Shown here: positions 44,763-54,283 of the stretch, in pieces | How positions within the stretch are numbered: the stretch's first letter is position 1 | How the letters are laid out: each line of letters begins with the position of its first letter | Source of the DNA: JAEUMD01 sp036768475 | Lineage (GTDB): Bacteria; Pseudomonadota; Alphaproteobacteria; Rhizobiales; Hyphomicrobiaceae | Length of the DNA stretch: 64,000 nt | Reading direction: 5' to 3' | Assembly: GCA_036768475.1 (NCBI GenBank) | Contig: DAIPMW010000002.1 | Location: forward strand, 310,001 to 374,000 | Translations under genes and position numbers: made by a program | The notes under the pieces: model-generated | The model's database searches: none | What the model saw: only the letters and a program-made list of their open reading frames with translations | What the model was told of the DNA's origin: nothing

Positions 44763-46058
44763 GTGTTCGACATCAAATGGATCCGTGACAACACCGAGGC
44801 CTTCGACAATGGTTTGAAGCGCCGTAGCCTTGAGCCGATGTCGGCCAAGCTGATCGAGCTGGATGATGCGCGTCGCCGCCACCAGACCAAGCTCCAGGAC
44901 GCCCAGCAGCGCCGCAACGCTGTCTCCAAGGAGATCGGCAAGGCGATGGCCGCCAAGGACACCGCGACGGCCGACAAGCTGAAGGCCGAGGTGGCGGAGC
45001 TGAAGGAGGTGATCCAGGGCGGCGAGGACGAGGAGCGCCAGCTCGTCACGGCACTCACCGACGCGCTATCCGTGATCCCCAACCTGCCGCTCCCCGATGT
45101 GGTCGAAGGCAAGGACGAGCACGACAACAAGGAGGTGCGCCGCTGGGGAACGCCGAAGACATTCGACTTCGCGCCCAGGCAACACTTCGAATTGGGCGAG
45201 GCGCTCGGCCTCATGGACTTCGAGACAGCGGCGAAGGTGTCGGGCGCGCGCTTCGTGTTCCTGAAAGGCGCGCTATCGCGGCTGGAGCGCGCGATTGCCT
45301 CCTTCATGATCGACCAGCATACGGGCCCCGCCGGCGAGAACGTCGGCGGCTACACCGAGTTCAACCCGCCGCTGCTCGTGAAGGACCACACCGCTTACGG
45401 CACCGGCAATCTACCCAAGTTCGCCGAGGATCTGTTCCACACCGATAATGGCTTCTGGCTCATCCCCACAGCTGAGGTCTCGCTCACCAACATCGTGCGC
45501 GAGGAAATCCTCGACGCCGACAAGCTGCCGATGCGCATGACGGCGTGGACGCCGTGCTTCCGTTCGGAAGCCGGAGCGGCCGGCAAGGACACGCGCGGCA
45601 TGATCCGCCAGCACCAGTTCTCCAAGGTCGAACTCGTCTCCATCACGAAGCCGGAAGATTCGATCGCCGAGCACGAGCGCATGACGGCGTGCGCGCAGGG
45701 TATCCTCGAAAAGCTCGGCCTGCCCTATCGCACCATGATGCTGTGCACCGGCGACATGGGCTTTGCCTCGCAGAAGACCTACGACATCGAGGTCTGGCTG
45801 CCTGGTCAGGACACCTATCGCGAGATCTCGTCATGCTCGGTGTGCGGTGAGTTCCAGGCGCGCCGGATGAATGCGCGCTACCGCGCCGGCGAGAAGGATG
45901 TCCGTTTCGTGCATACGCTGAACGGCTCCGGCCTTGCCGTTGGCCGCACCCTCATTGCGGTCATGGAGAATTATCAACAGGCCGACGGTTCGATCGTCAT
46001 CCCGGATGCATTGAAGCCCTATATGCACGGGATCGAGAAGATCGAGAAGGCAAGCTAG
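44763..46058 (+). CDS. serS: Seryl-tRNA synthetase
   Basis: A 431-residue class II synthetase. The N-terminal long coiled coil binds the tRNA variable arm; motif 2 is in FRSEAGAAGKDTRGMIRQHQF and motif 3 in NGSGLAVGRTLIAVMENYQ. It starts with GTG at 44763 (FDIKWIRDN follows) after GAAGGGGAGC. The order tatC-serS-surE is conserved in alphaproteobacteria. Confidence 0.97.
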   Translation: MFDIKWIRDNTEAFDNGLKRRSLEPMSAKLIELDDARRRHQTKLQDAQQRRNAVSKEIGKAMAAKDTATADKLKAEVAELKEVIQGGEDEERQLVTALTDALSVIPNLPLPDVVEGKDEHDNKEVRRWGTPKTFDFAPRQHFELGEALGLMDFETAAKVSGARFVFLKGALSRLERAIASFMIDQHTGPAGENVGGYTEFNPPLLVKDHTAYGTGNLPKFAEDLFHTDNGFWLIPTAEVSLTNIVREEILDADKLPMRMTAWTPCFRSEAGAAGKDTRGMIRQHQFSKVELVSITKPEDSIAEHERMTACAQGILEKLGLPYRTMMLCTGDMGFASQKTYDIEVWLPGQDTYREISSCSVCGEFQARRMNARYRAGEKDVRFVHTLNGSGLAVGRTLIAVMENYQQADGSIVIPDALKPYMHGIEKIEKAS

Positions 46059-46069
46059 GCCGGGACACG

Positions 46070-46846
46070 GTGAGAATTCTCGTAACCAACGACGACGGAG
46101 TGAACGCGCCGGGCCTGAAGGTCCTGGCCGACATTGCGCGCAGCCTGACTGATGACGTCTGGATCGTGGCGCCCGACACCAACCAGTCGGGCGCTTCGCA
46201 TTCCCTGACCCTTCACGAGCCGCTACGCTGCATGGAAGTGGCGGACAAATCATTCGCGGTCCGCGGCACGCCGACCGACTGCGTTATCATGGGCGTGCGC
46301 CACATCCTCCTCAATTCCCCGCCCGATCTTATTCTGTCCGGTGTCAATCGCGGCTCCAATCTCGCAGAGGACGTCACATACTCGGGCACGATTGCTGGCG
46401 CGATCGAAGGCTCGCTACTGGGCATCCGTTCTCTCGCGTTGAGCCAGTCTATTGACTACGAGGCCGGCGACATTCATTGGGAAACGTCTCTGATACACGC
46501 GCCCAAGATCGTGCGCCGCATGCTCGATTCGGATTGGAATCCGTCCGTCCTCATGAACATCAACTTTCCCGCGCTTGCGCCCGATGATGTGAAGGGCGTG
46601 ATGGTGACGGTGCAGGGCAAGCGCGACCAGTCTCTGCTGCATATCGACGAGCGCTTCGACAACTGGAAGCAGCCCTATTACTGGTTCAACTTCGAGCGTC
46701 GCCGCTCCAATCCAATTGAAGGCACCGACCTGTGGGCGATCTATGAGGGTCTCATTTCGGTGACGCCGCTGACGCCGAACCTGACGCACCTGCCGGCGAC
46801 CGAGGCGCTGAGCGGTATATTCAAGCCGCGTGGCTCTACAACTTGA
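46070..46846 (+). CDS. surE: 5'/3'-nucleotidase SurE
   Basis: A 258-residue metal-dependent nucleoside monophosphate phosphatase. The N-terminal metal site is in LVTNDDGVNAPG, followed by PDTNQSGASHSLT, and SGVNRGSNLAEDVTYSGTI supplies the phosphate pocket. The start is GTG, 12 bases after serS, with AGGCCGGGACACG between. In many relatives pcm follows directly, but here a 480-bp gap follows. Confidence 0.95.
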   Translation: MRILVTNDDGVNAPGLKVLADIARSLTDDVWIVAPDTNQSGASHSLTLHEPLRCMEVADKSFAVRGTPTDCVIMGVRHILLNSPPDLILSGVNRGSNLAEDVTYSGTIAGAIEGSLLGIRSLALSQSIDYEAGDIHWETSLIHAPKIVRRMLDSDWNPSVLMNINFPALAPDDVKGVMVTVQGKRDQSLLHIDERFDNWKQPYYWFNFERRRSNPIEGTDLWAIYEGLISVTPLTPNLTHLPATEALSGIFKPRGSTT

Positions 46847-47326
46847 AGCGATAACGCGAATTGCACGAAGCGCGGGCTGATTTGCGAAAACCGCGTTTGA
46901 CATTGCGCGTCGTTTTTCAAAGAGAAGCCTTACGCAAGGTGTGCAGCAATTCGCTACACGTGCGCTAAGCCCGAGCCCGAATGCGCATTGCCCCGGAAAT
47001 GTCTCAACTCGGACAAACGCCTCGCACAATCACCTATTAGTGTAACGATTGAGACGTTTTCTGAAGTCTTCGCAGCTCGTTCGCGATGGGGACTTCGCGA
47101 TGAACCGTGGCATTCGTTCCTGTCGCGCAACGCATTCTCTTTCGGCCGTGGCGGACGAAAGCTGATCGCGCTTTGCGAAACACGACAGGAGCATAGTTTC
47201 AATCGGCGAAGCTGCTTTCATTTGTGTAAGTGGTCAGGGGACGCCGCACCGGGTTTGGGAGAGGGACTCCGTCCGCCCATTAAGGGTTGATTAACCGGTT
47301 AAGGGTTAATCAAGGAGGGAGTAGAG
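46847..47326. other. Intergenic region surE to LytM gene
   Basis: 480 bp with no recognisable gene, where relatives often have pcm. No SAM-binding motif of a decayed methyltransferase can be read in any frame. Near the right end are the CtrA-type site and an inverted repeat, TTGATTAACC at 47287-47296 and GGTTAATCAA at 47304-47313. Confidence 0.5.
47280..47294 (+). promoter_or_regulatory. CtrA-type binding site, TTAA-N7-TTAA
   Basis: TTAA at 47280-47283 and 47291-47294 are separated by exactly seven bases (GGGTTGA), the consensus of the cell-cycle regulator CtrA. Two more TTAA half-sites are at 47299 and 47306. The site lies 33-47 bp before the GTG start of the LytM gene. Binding is inferred from the motif only. 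Confidence 0.55.
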
Positions 47327-48784
47327 GTGCGTATCATGAAATGCTTCCAGCGTAACGAATGGGACTTGAGCGGTTCGGCAAGGTCGGGCGCGCTCTTTTC
47401 AGCGTTAACTCTTGCACTGGCACTCGGCGGTTGCAGTGCAGATGTGGGACGCTTCGATTTCCCCACCTTCAATCTCAACGGCGACAGCGGCGCAACGAGT
47501 TCGCTGCCGACGCCTTCCGAGCCGATGGTGTCCCAGGGATCTTCGCTGTCGGGCGCGCCCGACGACTATCGTGGCGGCGCCTATGTGCCACCGGCAAGCC
47601 GGTCCGGCGACCGCGTCGACGTGGCGGCGCTGCCCGAACCCTCCGCACCGCCATCTCCGCCACCACAGAGCTACACCACCAGCGCCTATCAGCAGCCGCG
47701 CGCCACATACCAGCCGCCGCGCGCTACATATCAACCGCCCGCTGCGTCGGGCTACGACCAGGCGCACCGTGCAGCATCCTCAGGCGACACGGTCCAGGTG
47801 CAGCGGGGCGACACGCTCTACAGCATCGCACGCGCCAACGGTGTGACAGTGAACCAGTTGATGGCGGCCAACAGTCTTGGCTCACCGACGATTCATCCGG
47901 GCCAGACGCTGCGTCTGCCGGGCAGTGCGAGCGCGGCTGCGCCGCCGCTCGATTCGACACCCGCACGCAGGACCGCGGCCGCCGAGCCGGCGATGGAATC
48001 CGCCCCCGCAATTCCTGCGGAGGACTGGCGCGGCAGGTATGAGGTGCAGACAGGAGACAGTCTCTACCGCATCGCCCGTCAGCATGATGTGCGTGTCGCT
48101 GATCTGCAGCGCGCCAACGGCATCGCCAATCCGCGCCAGCTGAAGCCGGGCATGACACTACGCGTGCCTGGTAGCGCAGATGCGTCGCCGAGCTTTGCCG
48201 CCGTACCGCAATCGTCGACACACTCGAGTGCAGAGGCGCAATCGCCGCGTGCTATCGCGTCGACCACGCAGCCGACTGTCATCAACTCCGAAAAGCGCGT
48301 CGCCGCGCTCAATACCGGTCGCATCACTGATGCGGCACCCGCAGCGGCGCCCGATCCGGCAAAGCCGGTGCAGACGGTGGCCATCACACCGAGCCAGATC
48401 GCCACCAACACGCTGCGCTGGCCGTCGAAAGGCAAGATCCTGTCCGGCTTCGGCCAGCGCACCGACGGCACCCACAATGACGGCATCAATATCGCCGTTC
48501 CCAAGGGTACCGAGGTGCACGCCGCCGCCGATGGCGAGGTGGCCTACGCCGGGTCCGAATTGAAAGGCTACGGCAATTTGATCCTGCTGCGCCATGACAA
48601 CGGCTGGGTCACGGCCTACGCCCATGCTGACCAGTTGCTTGTCAAGCGCGGTGACAAGATCCGTCGCGGTGACGTCATCGCCAAAGCCGGTGCCACCGGT
48701 CAGGTGGACCAGCCGCAGTTGCACTTCGAGCTTCGCCAGGGTTCCAAGCCCGTTGATCCGCTGCCGTATCTGGATCGACTTTGA
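47327..48784 (+). CDS. DipM/NlpD-like LytM (M23) lipoprotein with two LysM domains
   Basis: A 485-residue envelope protein. The lipobox LGGC gives Cys36 as lipid anchor; LysM domains are at about 156-199 and 238-282 and the M23 domain at about 364-480. The M23 motif reads HNDGINIAVP where active enzymes have HxxxD, so the zinc aspartate is replaced by asparagine; AYAHADQL and LHFELRQGS remain. Such degenerate LytM proteins activate amidases for daughter-cell separation. AAGGAGG at 47312-47318 sets the GTG at 47327 as start. A CtrA-type site lies just upstream. Confidence 0.88.
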   Translation: MRIMKCFQRNEWDLSGSARSGALFSALTLALALGGCSADVGRFDFPTFNLNGDSGATSSLPTPSEPMVSQGSSLSGAPDDYRGGAYVPPASRSGDRVDVAALPEPSAPPSPPPQSYTTSAYQQPRATYQPPRATYQPPAASGYDQAHRAASSGDTVQVQRGDTLYSIARANGVTVNQLMAANSLGSPTIHPGQTLRLPGSASAAAPPLDSTPARRTAAAEPAMESAPAIPAEDWRGRYEVQTGDSLYRIARQHDVRVADLQRANGIANPRQLKPGMTLRVPGSADASPSFAAVPQSSTHSSAEAQSPRAIASTTQPTVINSEKRVAALNTGRITDAAPAAAPDPAKPVQTVAITPSQIATNTLRWPSKGKILSGFGQRTDGTHNDGINIAVPKGTEVHAAADGEVAYAGSELKGYGNLILLRHDNGWVTAYAHADQLLVKRGDKIRRGDVIAKAGATGQVDQPQLHFELRQGSKPVDPLPYLDRL

Positions 48785-48849
48785 AAGTCTGGCGATCGAG
48801 CGGGGGAATTTCGCGCGCAAGACCGCGAGGGACTGAGGGAAAATGCGGA

Positions 48850-48886
48850 AGGGCCGGCCACGGGGGCCGGCCCTACTGTTTGTTTA
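48850..48886. terminator. Strong terminator between convergent genes
   Basis: A perfect 10-bp stem (AGGGCCGGCC and GGCCGGCCCT) with a 5-base loop, followed on the plus strand by ACTGTTTGTTT. It ends transcription of the LytM gene and, being symmetrical, may serve the convergent DUF815 gene too. Confidence 0.8.
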
Positions 48887-48931
48887 CCTCTTCGTTTGCC
48901 CGTTGTGCCCGGGGTGCGCATGCACACACAG

Positions 48932-49822
48932 CTACTCCGCCTTCAGGGCCTGCCCCAGCCGGCCGGCCAGATCCTGGATATACTGCCAGGCGACACGGCC
49001 TGATCGACCACCGCGTGTCATCGACCACTCCAGGGCGTCACGCTTCAGCTCTTCATCGTCGATCTTCAGTCCGTGATAGCCCACATAGCCGCGGATCATG
49101 TCGAGGTACTGGTCCTGCGTGCCATTGTGGAAGCCGAGCCAGAGCCCGAAGCGATCCGATAGCGAAACCTTCTCCTCCACCGCTTCGGAGGGGTTGATCG
49201 CCGTGGAGCGCTCGTTTTCCATCATGTCGCGCGGCATCAGGTGGCGGCGGTTCGAGGTCGCGTAGAAGATGACGTTCTGCGGGCGTCCCTCGATGCCGCC
49301 TTCGAGTACCGCCTTGAGCGATTTGTATGACGTGTCGTCCTTGTCGAAGGACAAGTCATCGCAGAACACGATGAAGCGCTCTGGCACCGCGCGCATGTAC
49401 GACAGGCACCTGGGCAGGGTCGCAATGTCCTCGCGGTGGATCTCCACGAGTTTCAGCCCCGGCCGGCCCGCCTTCACCGCCTCTTTCGCCACATGACCGT
49501 GAACCGCCTTGACGGACGACGATTTGCCCATGCCTCGGGCGCCCCACAGCAGGGCGTTGTTGGCTGGCAGACCATTGGCGAAGCGCATGGTGTTGTCGAG
49601 CAGTTGCCGGGTCGCATGGTCAATGCCCTTGAGCAGCGCGAGAGGCACCCGGTTGATGTGAGCGACCGGCTGGAAGATGCCGGGTTCGGGCTGCCAGACG
49701 AAGCCGTCAGCGGCCTGGAAATCGGGAGCGGGCGCAGCGGGCGGAGCCAGCCGCTCCAAAGCTGCGGCAATGCGCTCCAGCCGCTCGGCTGTCGGATCGT
49801 GGATTGGTGAAGTATCGGTCAT
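48932..49822 (-). CDS. DUF815 AAA-type ATPase
   Basis: A 296-residue P-loop ATPase. Walker A GARGMGKSS is at about 94-102 (LLWGARGMGKSSSVKAV), Walker B in FIVFCDDLSFD, and sensor-like YATSNRRHLMPRDM and EEKVSLSDRFGLWLGF are typical of DUF815, a AAA family of unknown role. The ATG at 49822 follows AGGTGG; a longer frame starts at 49888. It lies convergent to the LytM gene and divergent from yajC. Confidence 0.87.
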   Translation of the reverse strand: MTDTSPIHDPTAERLERIAAALERLAPPAAPAPDFQAADGFVWQPEPGIFQPVAHINRVPLALLKGIDHATRQLLDNTMRFANGLPANNALLWGARGMGKSSSVKAVHGHVAKEAVKAGRPGLKLVEIHREDIATLPRCLSYMRAVPERFIVFCDDLSFDKDDTSYKSLKAVLEGGIEGRPQNVIFYATSNRRHLMPRDMMENERSTAINPSEAVEEKVSLSDRFGLWLGFHNGTQDQYLDMIRGYVGYHGLKIDDEELKRDALEWSMTRGGRSGRVAWQYIQDLAGRLGQALKAE

Positions 49823-50088
49823 GGCCACCTGCAAGGGGTCGTCTGGTTTTTTCGGGGCGCGCTTGGTTGCCGCCCTGCCGGGTGCCACACCGGCACCGCG
49901 CGGGTTCTACCGCCTGGAATGGTCCTTTTGCTAGCACTTCTGTTGCGATTTCGCGGGCTGTTCCAGTTGCAATAGGGCCACGCGGAACTATAGTCGCGCG
50001 CGAAACACCTGTCGTCACGTCTAACCGCCATCTTGCGATGGAAGGTGCGGGCGTTTACATGCGCGGTGATGCAAAAAAGGAAATCTCC

Positions 50089-50427
50089 ATGAATTTCATC
50101 ACTCCGGCCTTCGCCCAGGGAGCGACCTCCGGCGGCGACGCGTTCACCAGCCTCATCATCCCGATGATCCTGATGATCGCCATTTTCTATTTCTTGATCA
50201 TCCGTCCGCAGCAAACCCGCGCCAAGCAGCATCGAGAATTGGTCGACAAGGTCCGCCGTGGCGATACGGTGATCACCTCGGGTGGTTTCGTTGGTCGCGT
50301 CACCAAGGTTTCCGATGGCTCAGACGAAATAGAGATCGAGCTTTCGGAATCACTGCGCGTTCGAGTCGTCAAGGGAACGCTCATGGACGTGCGCTCCAAG
50401 GGTGAGCCGGTGAAGGAAGCGGGCTGA
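50089..50427 (+). CDS. yajC: Preprotein translocase accessory subunit YajC
   Basis: A 112-residue protein with one membrane helix (SLIIPMILMIAIFYFLIIRPQQ) and the conserved VDKVRRGDTVITSGGFVGRV. It associates with SecD-SecF. The frame is open upstream to 49804, but the ATG at 50089 follows AAGGAAA and gives the family length. secD follows by 117 bp. Confidence 0.95.
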   Translation: MNFITPAFAQGATSGGDAFTSLIIPMILMIAIFYFLIIRPQQTRAKQHRELVDKVRRGDTVITSGGFVGRVTKVSDGSDEIEIELSESLRVRVVKGTLMDVRSKGEPVKEAG

Positions 50428-50544
50428 TCGCGCACATACGCGCCAGGGTTTTGCAGTTCGCATGGCGCCTCATTGTATTGTCCACGCCGGACCGGACAAG
50501 ATGTCCGCCCACTCCGTTGAACAGGCAAGGAAGGCCGAACCTCC

Positions 50545-52188
50545 ATGCTTCACTTCAGTCGCGCCAAGATCATTGCGATCCTGCTCGTCTGCCTCGGCGG
50601 CCTTTTGGCGACGCTGCCGAATTTCTTCCCCAAGCAGACGGTCGAGTCCTGGCCGACATATCTGCCGCACAAGCAGCTCAGCCTGGGGCTCGACCTGAAA
50701 GGCGGCGCCCATCTCCTGCTCGAGATGGACACCAAGGAGCTCATGGAGAAGTGGTTACAGTCGATCCGTGAGGACGTACGCGGCTCGCTGCGCACCGCGC
50801 GTATCGTCAACAACGCCGGCATTCGTAACGATGCCGTTGTCGTTACGCTCGATAAGGCATCCGATTCCGACAAAGCCCTCGAGGCGCTCAAAGGTCTGGT
50901 CCAGCCGATCGGCAACGCCATACTCGGCACCAGCGGAAACAACCTCACGGTGGAAGCCGGCGAGCAGCCCGGCCTCATCATGGTCAGGCCGACAGAGCAG
51001 GCATACAAAGAGCGTCTGACCAACGCGATTGGCGCGGCCGTCGAGGTCATCAGGCGCCGCATCGACGCGCTCGGTAACGTCGAGGCAAACATTGTCCGTC
51101 AGGGGGCCGAGCGCATTCTCGTGCAGGTGCCAGGCTTCGAGGATACCGCCGGTCTGAAAGCGCTGATCGGCAAGACCGCCTCGCTTACCTTCCATGATGT
51201 GCATCCGACCATCTCGGCTGAGGAAGCTCAGGCAACCCGCGTTCCATACGGCTTCAAGATCGTGCCCTCCGACAAGCCCGAGGAAGGCAGCGTCCTCATC
51301 AAGGATACGCCGGAGGTGACCGGCGAGGATCTGGTCGACGCGCAGCCGGGTTTCGACCAGCGCACCAACGAGCCCATCATCTCATTCCGTTTCAACCAGT
51401 CGGGCGCGCGCAAGTTCGGCCGTTACACGAAGGACAATGTTGGGCGGCCCTTCGCCATCGTCCTCGACAACGGTATCGATGCAAAAACCGGAAAGCGTGA
51501 CATGAAGGTTCTGTCCGCACCGGTTATCCGGGAGCCGATTCTGGGCGGCTCGGGCCAGATCTCGGGCAACTTCACGGTCCAGTCGGCCAACGAGCTGGCG
51601 GTGCAGATCCGCTCCGGCGCGCTGCCGACGTCGCTGACCATCGTCGAGGAGCGCACAGTTGGTGCCTCACTCGGCAAGGATTCCATTGAGGCGGGCGAAT
51701 GGGCAGCCGTGATCGGTACCGCCGCCGTCGCGACCTTCATGCTGTTCGCCTATGGCCTGTTCGGGCTATTCGCCTTGATCGCCGTCGGGCTGAACCTGTT
51801 CCTGATCGTCGGCGTCATGTCGACGCTTGGCTCGACGCTGACGCTGCCCGGAATTGCCGGTCTCGTGTTGACCGTCGGTATGGCGGTCGATGCCAACGTT
51901 CTCATTTACGAGCGCATTCGCGAGGAGTTGCGCAACGGCAAGACGCCGATCTCGGCAATCGAGGCGGGCTTCAATCGAGCCTTCACCACGATCCTGGATA
52001 GCAACCTGACGACGTTGATCGCCGGCCTCGTGATGTTCTGGCTTGGCGCCGGCCCTGTCCGCGGCTTTGCCGTGACACTTTCGCTTGGCATCTTCGCGAC
52101 TGTTTTCACCGCCTTTACCGTGACGCGATTGCTGGTCTCGACCTGGATCGCACGACAGAAGTCGAGAAAGATTCCCGCACCGCTCTGA
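50545..52188 (+). CDS. secD: Protein translocase subunit SecD
   Basis: A 547-residue RND-type subunit that uses the proton gradient to pull secreted proteins across the membrane. An N-terminal helix, the periplasmic P1 domain starting after LGLDLKGGAHLLLEMD, and a C-terminal five-helix block with GLVLTVGMAVDANVLIYERIREE are present. The length fits separate SecD, not a SecDF fusion. secF follows after 20 bp. Confidence 0.97.
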   Translation: MLHFSRAKIIAILLVCLGGLLATLPNFFPKQTVESWPTYLPHKQLSLGLDLKGGAHLLLEMDTKELMEKWLQSIREDVRGSLRTARIVNNAGIRNDAVVVTLDKASDSDKALEALKGLVQPIGNAILGTSGNNLTVEAGEQPGLIMVRPTEQAYKERLTNAIGAAVEVIRRRIDALGNVEANIVRQGAERILVQVPGFEDTAGLKALIGKTASLTFHDVHPTISAEEAQATRVPYGFKIVPSDKPEEGSVLIKDTPEVTGEDLVDAQPGFDQRTNEPIISFRFNQSGARKFGRYTKDNVGRPFAIVLDNGIDAKTGKRDMKVLSAPVIREPILGGSGQISGNFTVQSANELAVQIRSGALPTSLTIVEERTVGASLGKDSIEAGEWAAVIGTAAVATFMLFAYGLFGLFALIAVGLNLFLIVGVMSTLGSTLTLPGIAGLVLTVGMAVDANVLIYERIREELRNGKTPISAIEAGFNRAFTTILDSNLTTLIAGLVMFWLGAGPVRGFAVTLSLGIFATVFTAFTVTRLLVSTWIARQKSRKIPAPL

Positions 52189-52208
52189 CGGTCTTTGCAG
52201 GATAAGGA

Positions 52209-53183
52209 TTGAGACACATGTTCAAGGGCGTCGATTTCTGGCCGCATGGTACGCGGTTGCCCATCATGGAGCTGCGCCGCATTTGCATCGGCATTTCATG
52301 GGTCGCAGCCATGTTGGCGCTGGCGATCCTGTTCACCAGGGGATTGAACTTCGGCATCGACTTCAAGGGCGGCTCTCTGTTTGAGGTGCGCCAGACGATC
52401 GGCGCTGTCGACGTTGCCAAGGTCCGCGAGGCGCTTGGCAGATTGGGACTGGGTGAGGTGCAGATCCAGAGTCTCGATCAGCCGGGCGAGATCCTGATCC
52501 GCGTTGAAACGCAAAAGCCGAAGGAAGGGCAGAACGCCGAGCAGGCCCAGCAGGCAGTAGAAGGGCGCGTGCGAGAGGCGCTCGGTTCGGGCTTTGAATT
52601 CCGCCGCACCGAGGTGGTGGGTCCGGCCGTATCGAGCGAGTTGAAGAGGGACGGCATCATTGCCGTCACCTTCGCCATCCTTGGCATCCTGCTTTATGTC
52701 TGGTTCCGCTTCGAGTGGCAGTTCGGCGTGGCAGCCGTCCTGGCGCTCGTCCACGACGTTTTCATTACGCTCGGCGTGTTCTCGCTGCTCCGCCTTGATT
52801 TCGGCCTGTCGGAAGTTGCAGCGCTCCTGACCCTCGCCGGCTATTCGATCAACGACACGGTCGTCGTATTCGATCGGATCCGTGAGAACCTGCGGCGCTA
52901 CAAGAAGATGCCGCTTGTGGAGTTGATGAATCTGTCGGTCAACGAGACTCTCTCGCGCACGGTGCTGACCGCGACGACGACGTTTCTTGCGGTCCTCGCG
53001 CTGTATTTGTTCGGCACCGAGGTGATCAAGGGCTTCTCGTTCGCCATGCTGTTCGGCATCATTGTCGGTACATGGTCATCGATCTTCGTCGCCTCGCCGT
53101 TCCTGTTGTGGATTGGTGTGAAGCGCGACTGGTCGGGTGAAAGTAGTTCCGCCAAGGGGCCTGCAGCCAGGGCCAAGGCATGA
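52209..53183 (+). CDS. secF: Protein translocase subunit SecF
   Basis: A 324-residue partner of SecD with GLNFGIDFKGGSLFEVR after the first helix and the diagnostic LTLAGYSINDTVVVFDRIREN in the membrane block. The ATG follows AGGATAAGGATTGAGACAC. The Mth938-domain gene begins 82 bp downstream. Confidence 0.97.
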   Translation: MRHMFKGVDFWPHGTRLPIMELRRICIGISWVAAMLALAILFTRGLNFGIDFKGGSLFEVRQTIGAVDVAKVREALGRLGLGEVQIQSLDQPGEILIRVETQKPKEGQNAEQAQQAVEGRVREALGSGFEFRRTEVVGPAVSSELKRDGIIAVTFAILGILLYVWFRFEWQFGVAAVLALVHDVFITLGVFSLLRLDFGLSEVAALLTLAGYSINDTVVVFDRIRENLRRYKKMPLVELMNLSVNETLSRTVLTATTTFLAVLALYLFGTEVIKGFSFAMLFGIIVGTWSSIFVASPFLLWIGVKRDWSGESSSAKGPAARAKA

Positions 53184-53265
53184 TCGCAATCTGGACCCGC
53201 CACGGCGGGTGCCACCTGATTGACGATCCTGTGCGCCTTTTGCGCTGCGCGAAAGGTTTGCCGTC

Positions 53266-53646
53266 ATGACGACGCTGGAAGGCAGGTATCCCTACCAGGT
53301 GCCGATCGACGCCTACGGCAATGGCGGCTTCCGCTTTGCGCAGATGAGCCATCGGGGATCGCTGCTATGCCTGCCGAGCGGCATCAGGGCGTGGCGCACG
53401 ATCGTCTCGCCCGCCGACTTGACGCCGGACGATTTCGCAGCGGTGCTGGCTGAGGCTGACGTGATCGATGTGCTGCTGTTCGGCACCGGCGCCACCCACG
53501 TCATACCGGATCCGAACGTGCGCGCGGCTTGCACGCAGGCCGGTATAGGCATCGAGCCGATGACGACAGGCTCCGCCGCCCGCACCTACAACATTCTGCT
53601 CGGCGAGCGGCGCAAGGTGGCAGCGGCATTGATCGCGGTCGAATGA
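53266..53646 (+). CDS. Mth938-domain protein (NDUFAF3 homologue)
   Basis: A 126-residue single-domain protein of the Mth938/DUF498 fold, with GGFRFAQMSHRGSLLCLPSG, VLLFGTG and ARTYNILLGERRKVAAALI. The human homologue NDUFAF3 is a complex I assembly factor. Its place between secF and a phytoene-synthase-like gene (NDUFAF6-type) suggests a role in respiratory complex I assembly here too, which is inference. It is probably in one operon with secDF. Confidence 0.85.
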   Translation: MTTLEGRYPYQVPIDAYGNGGFRFAQMSHRGSLLCLPSGIRAWRTIVSPADLTPDDFAAVLAEADVIDVLLFGTGATHVIPDPNVRAACTQAGIGIEPMTTGSAARTYNILLGERRKVAAALIAVE

Positions 53647-53659
53647 GGGAGAGGCCGCG

Positions 53660-54232
53660 ATGCGCAGCATTCTCGAAAGCCCCTGGCGCGCAACAGCGCT
53701 CGGTGTTGCACTGACCGCGGCGGCGACGGTGGTGGCGATGGTGGCCACCGCATCGGCGTTCGACGCCACCACTGCATGGACAATGATGGTGCGCGCGCTG
53801 CACCTTTTGGCTGCAATGGTCTGGGCAGGGCTGATCGTCTTTGTCAATTTTGTGCAGTTGAAGGCTCTCAATGCCTGCGCTGCTTCCGAACGGCCCGTTA
53901 TCGTTCATCAGATTGCAGGTCCAACTGCCCGGGTCTTCACTGGCGCTGCCCATGCGACTCTGGCGACGGGGGCCATCATGCTCTTGCCCATCGGGGCTGA
54001 CGTGGCTCACCGTATTGTGCTCACGCTCGCTGTGGCGGGCGGCGTTGCCATGTGGGTCATCGTACAGTTCATCCTGCGCCCGAACGTGGCCCGCGTCACC
54101 GGCATGGCGGTGGCGAGCGATACCGAGAAGGCTGCGGCGCGCAGGGCGATTGCAACGTGGGCGCGCGTCAACCTGGTCCTCGTCGTTCCCGTAACGGTCG
54201 CCATGCTGGTGGCAGCGCATACCGGGCTATAG
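53660..54232 (+). CDS. Four-helix inner-membrane protein of unknown function
   Basis: A 190-residue protein with about four hydrophobic helices. The segment ALHLLAAMVWAGLIVFVNFVQ resembles the membrane domain of PuuD-type (COG3748) proteins, which have HxxxxxxWxG at a similar place. No catalytic domain is attached. It begins 13 bases after the Mth938 gene, within the same probable operon, so it may share a role in membrane-complex assembly (weak inference). Confidence 0.65.
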   Translation: MRSILESPWRATALGVALTAAATVVAMVATASAFDATTAWTMMVRALHLLAAMVWAGLIVFVNFVQLKALNACAASERPVIVHQIAGPTARVFTGAAHATLATGAIMLLPIGADVAHRIVLTLAVAGGVAMWVIVQFILRPNVARVTGMAVASDTEKAAARRAIATWARVNLVLVVPVTVAMLVAAHTGL

Positions 54233-54283
54233 GGTGGCTGCCATGCACTGTGCCTGCCAGAAGGTCAGACGCATCGGTCAACC

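Noticed and set aside
46988..47290. 100-residue plus-strand frame between surE and the LytM gene
   Set aside because: No recognisable motif, and it ends in the CtrA-type site; probably noncoding.
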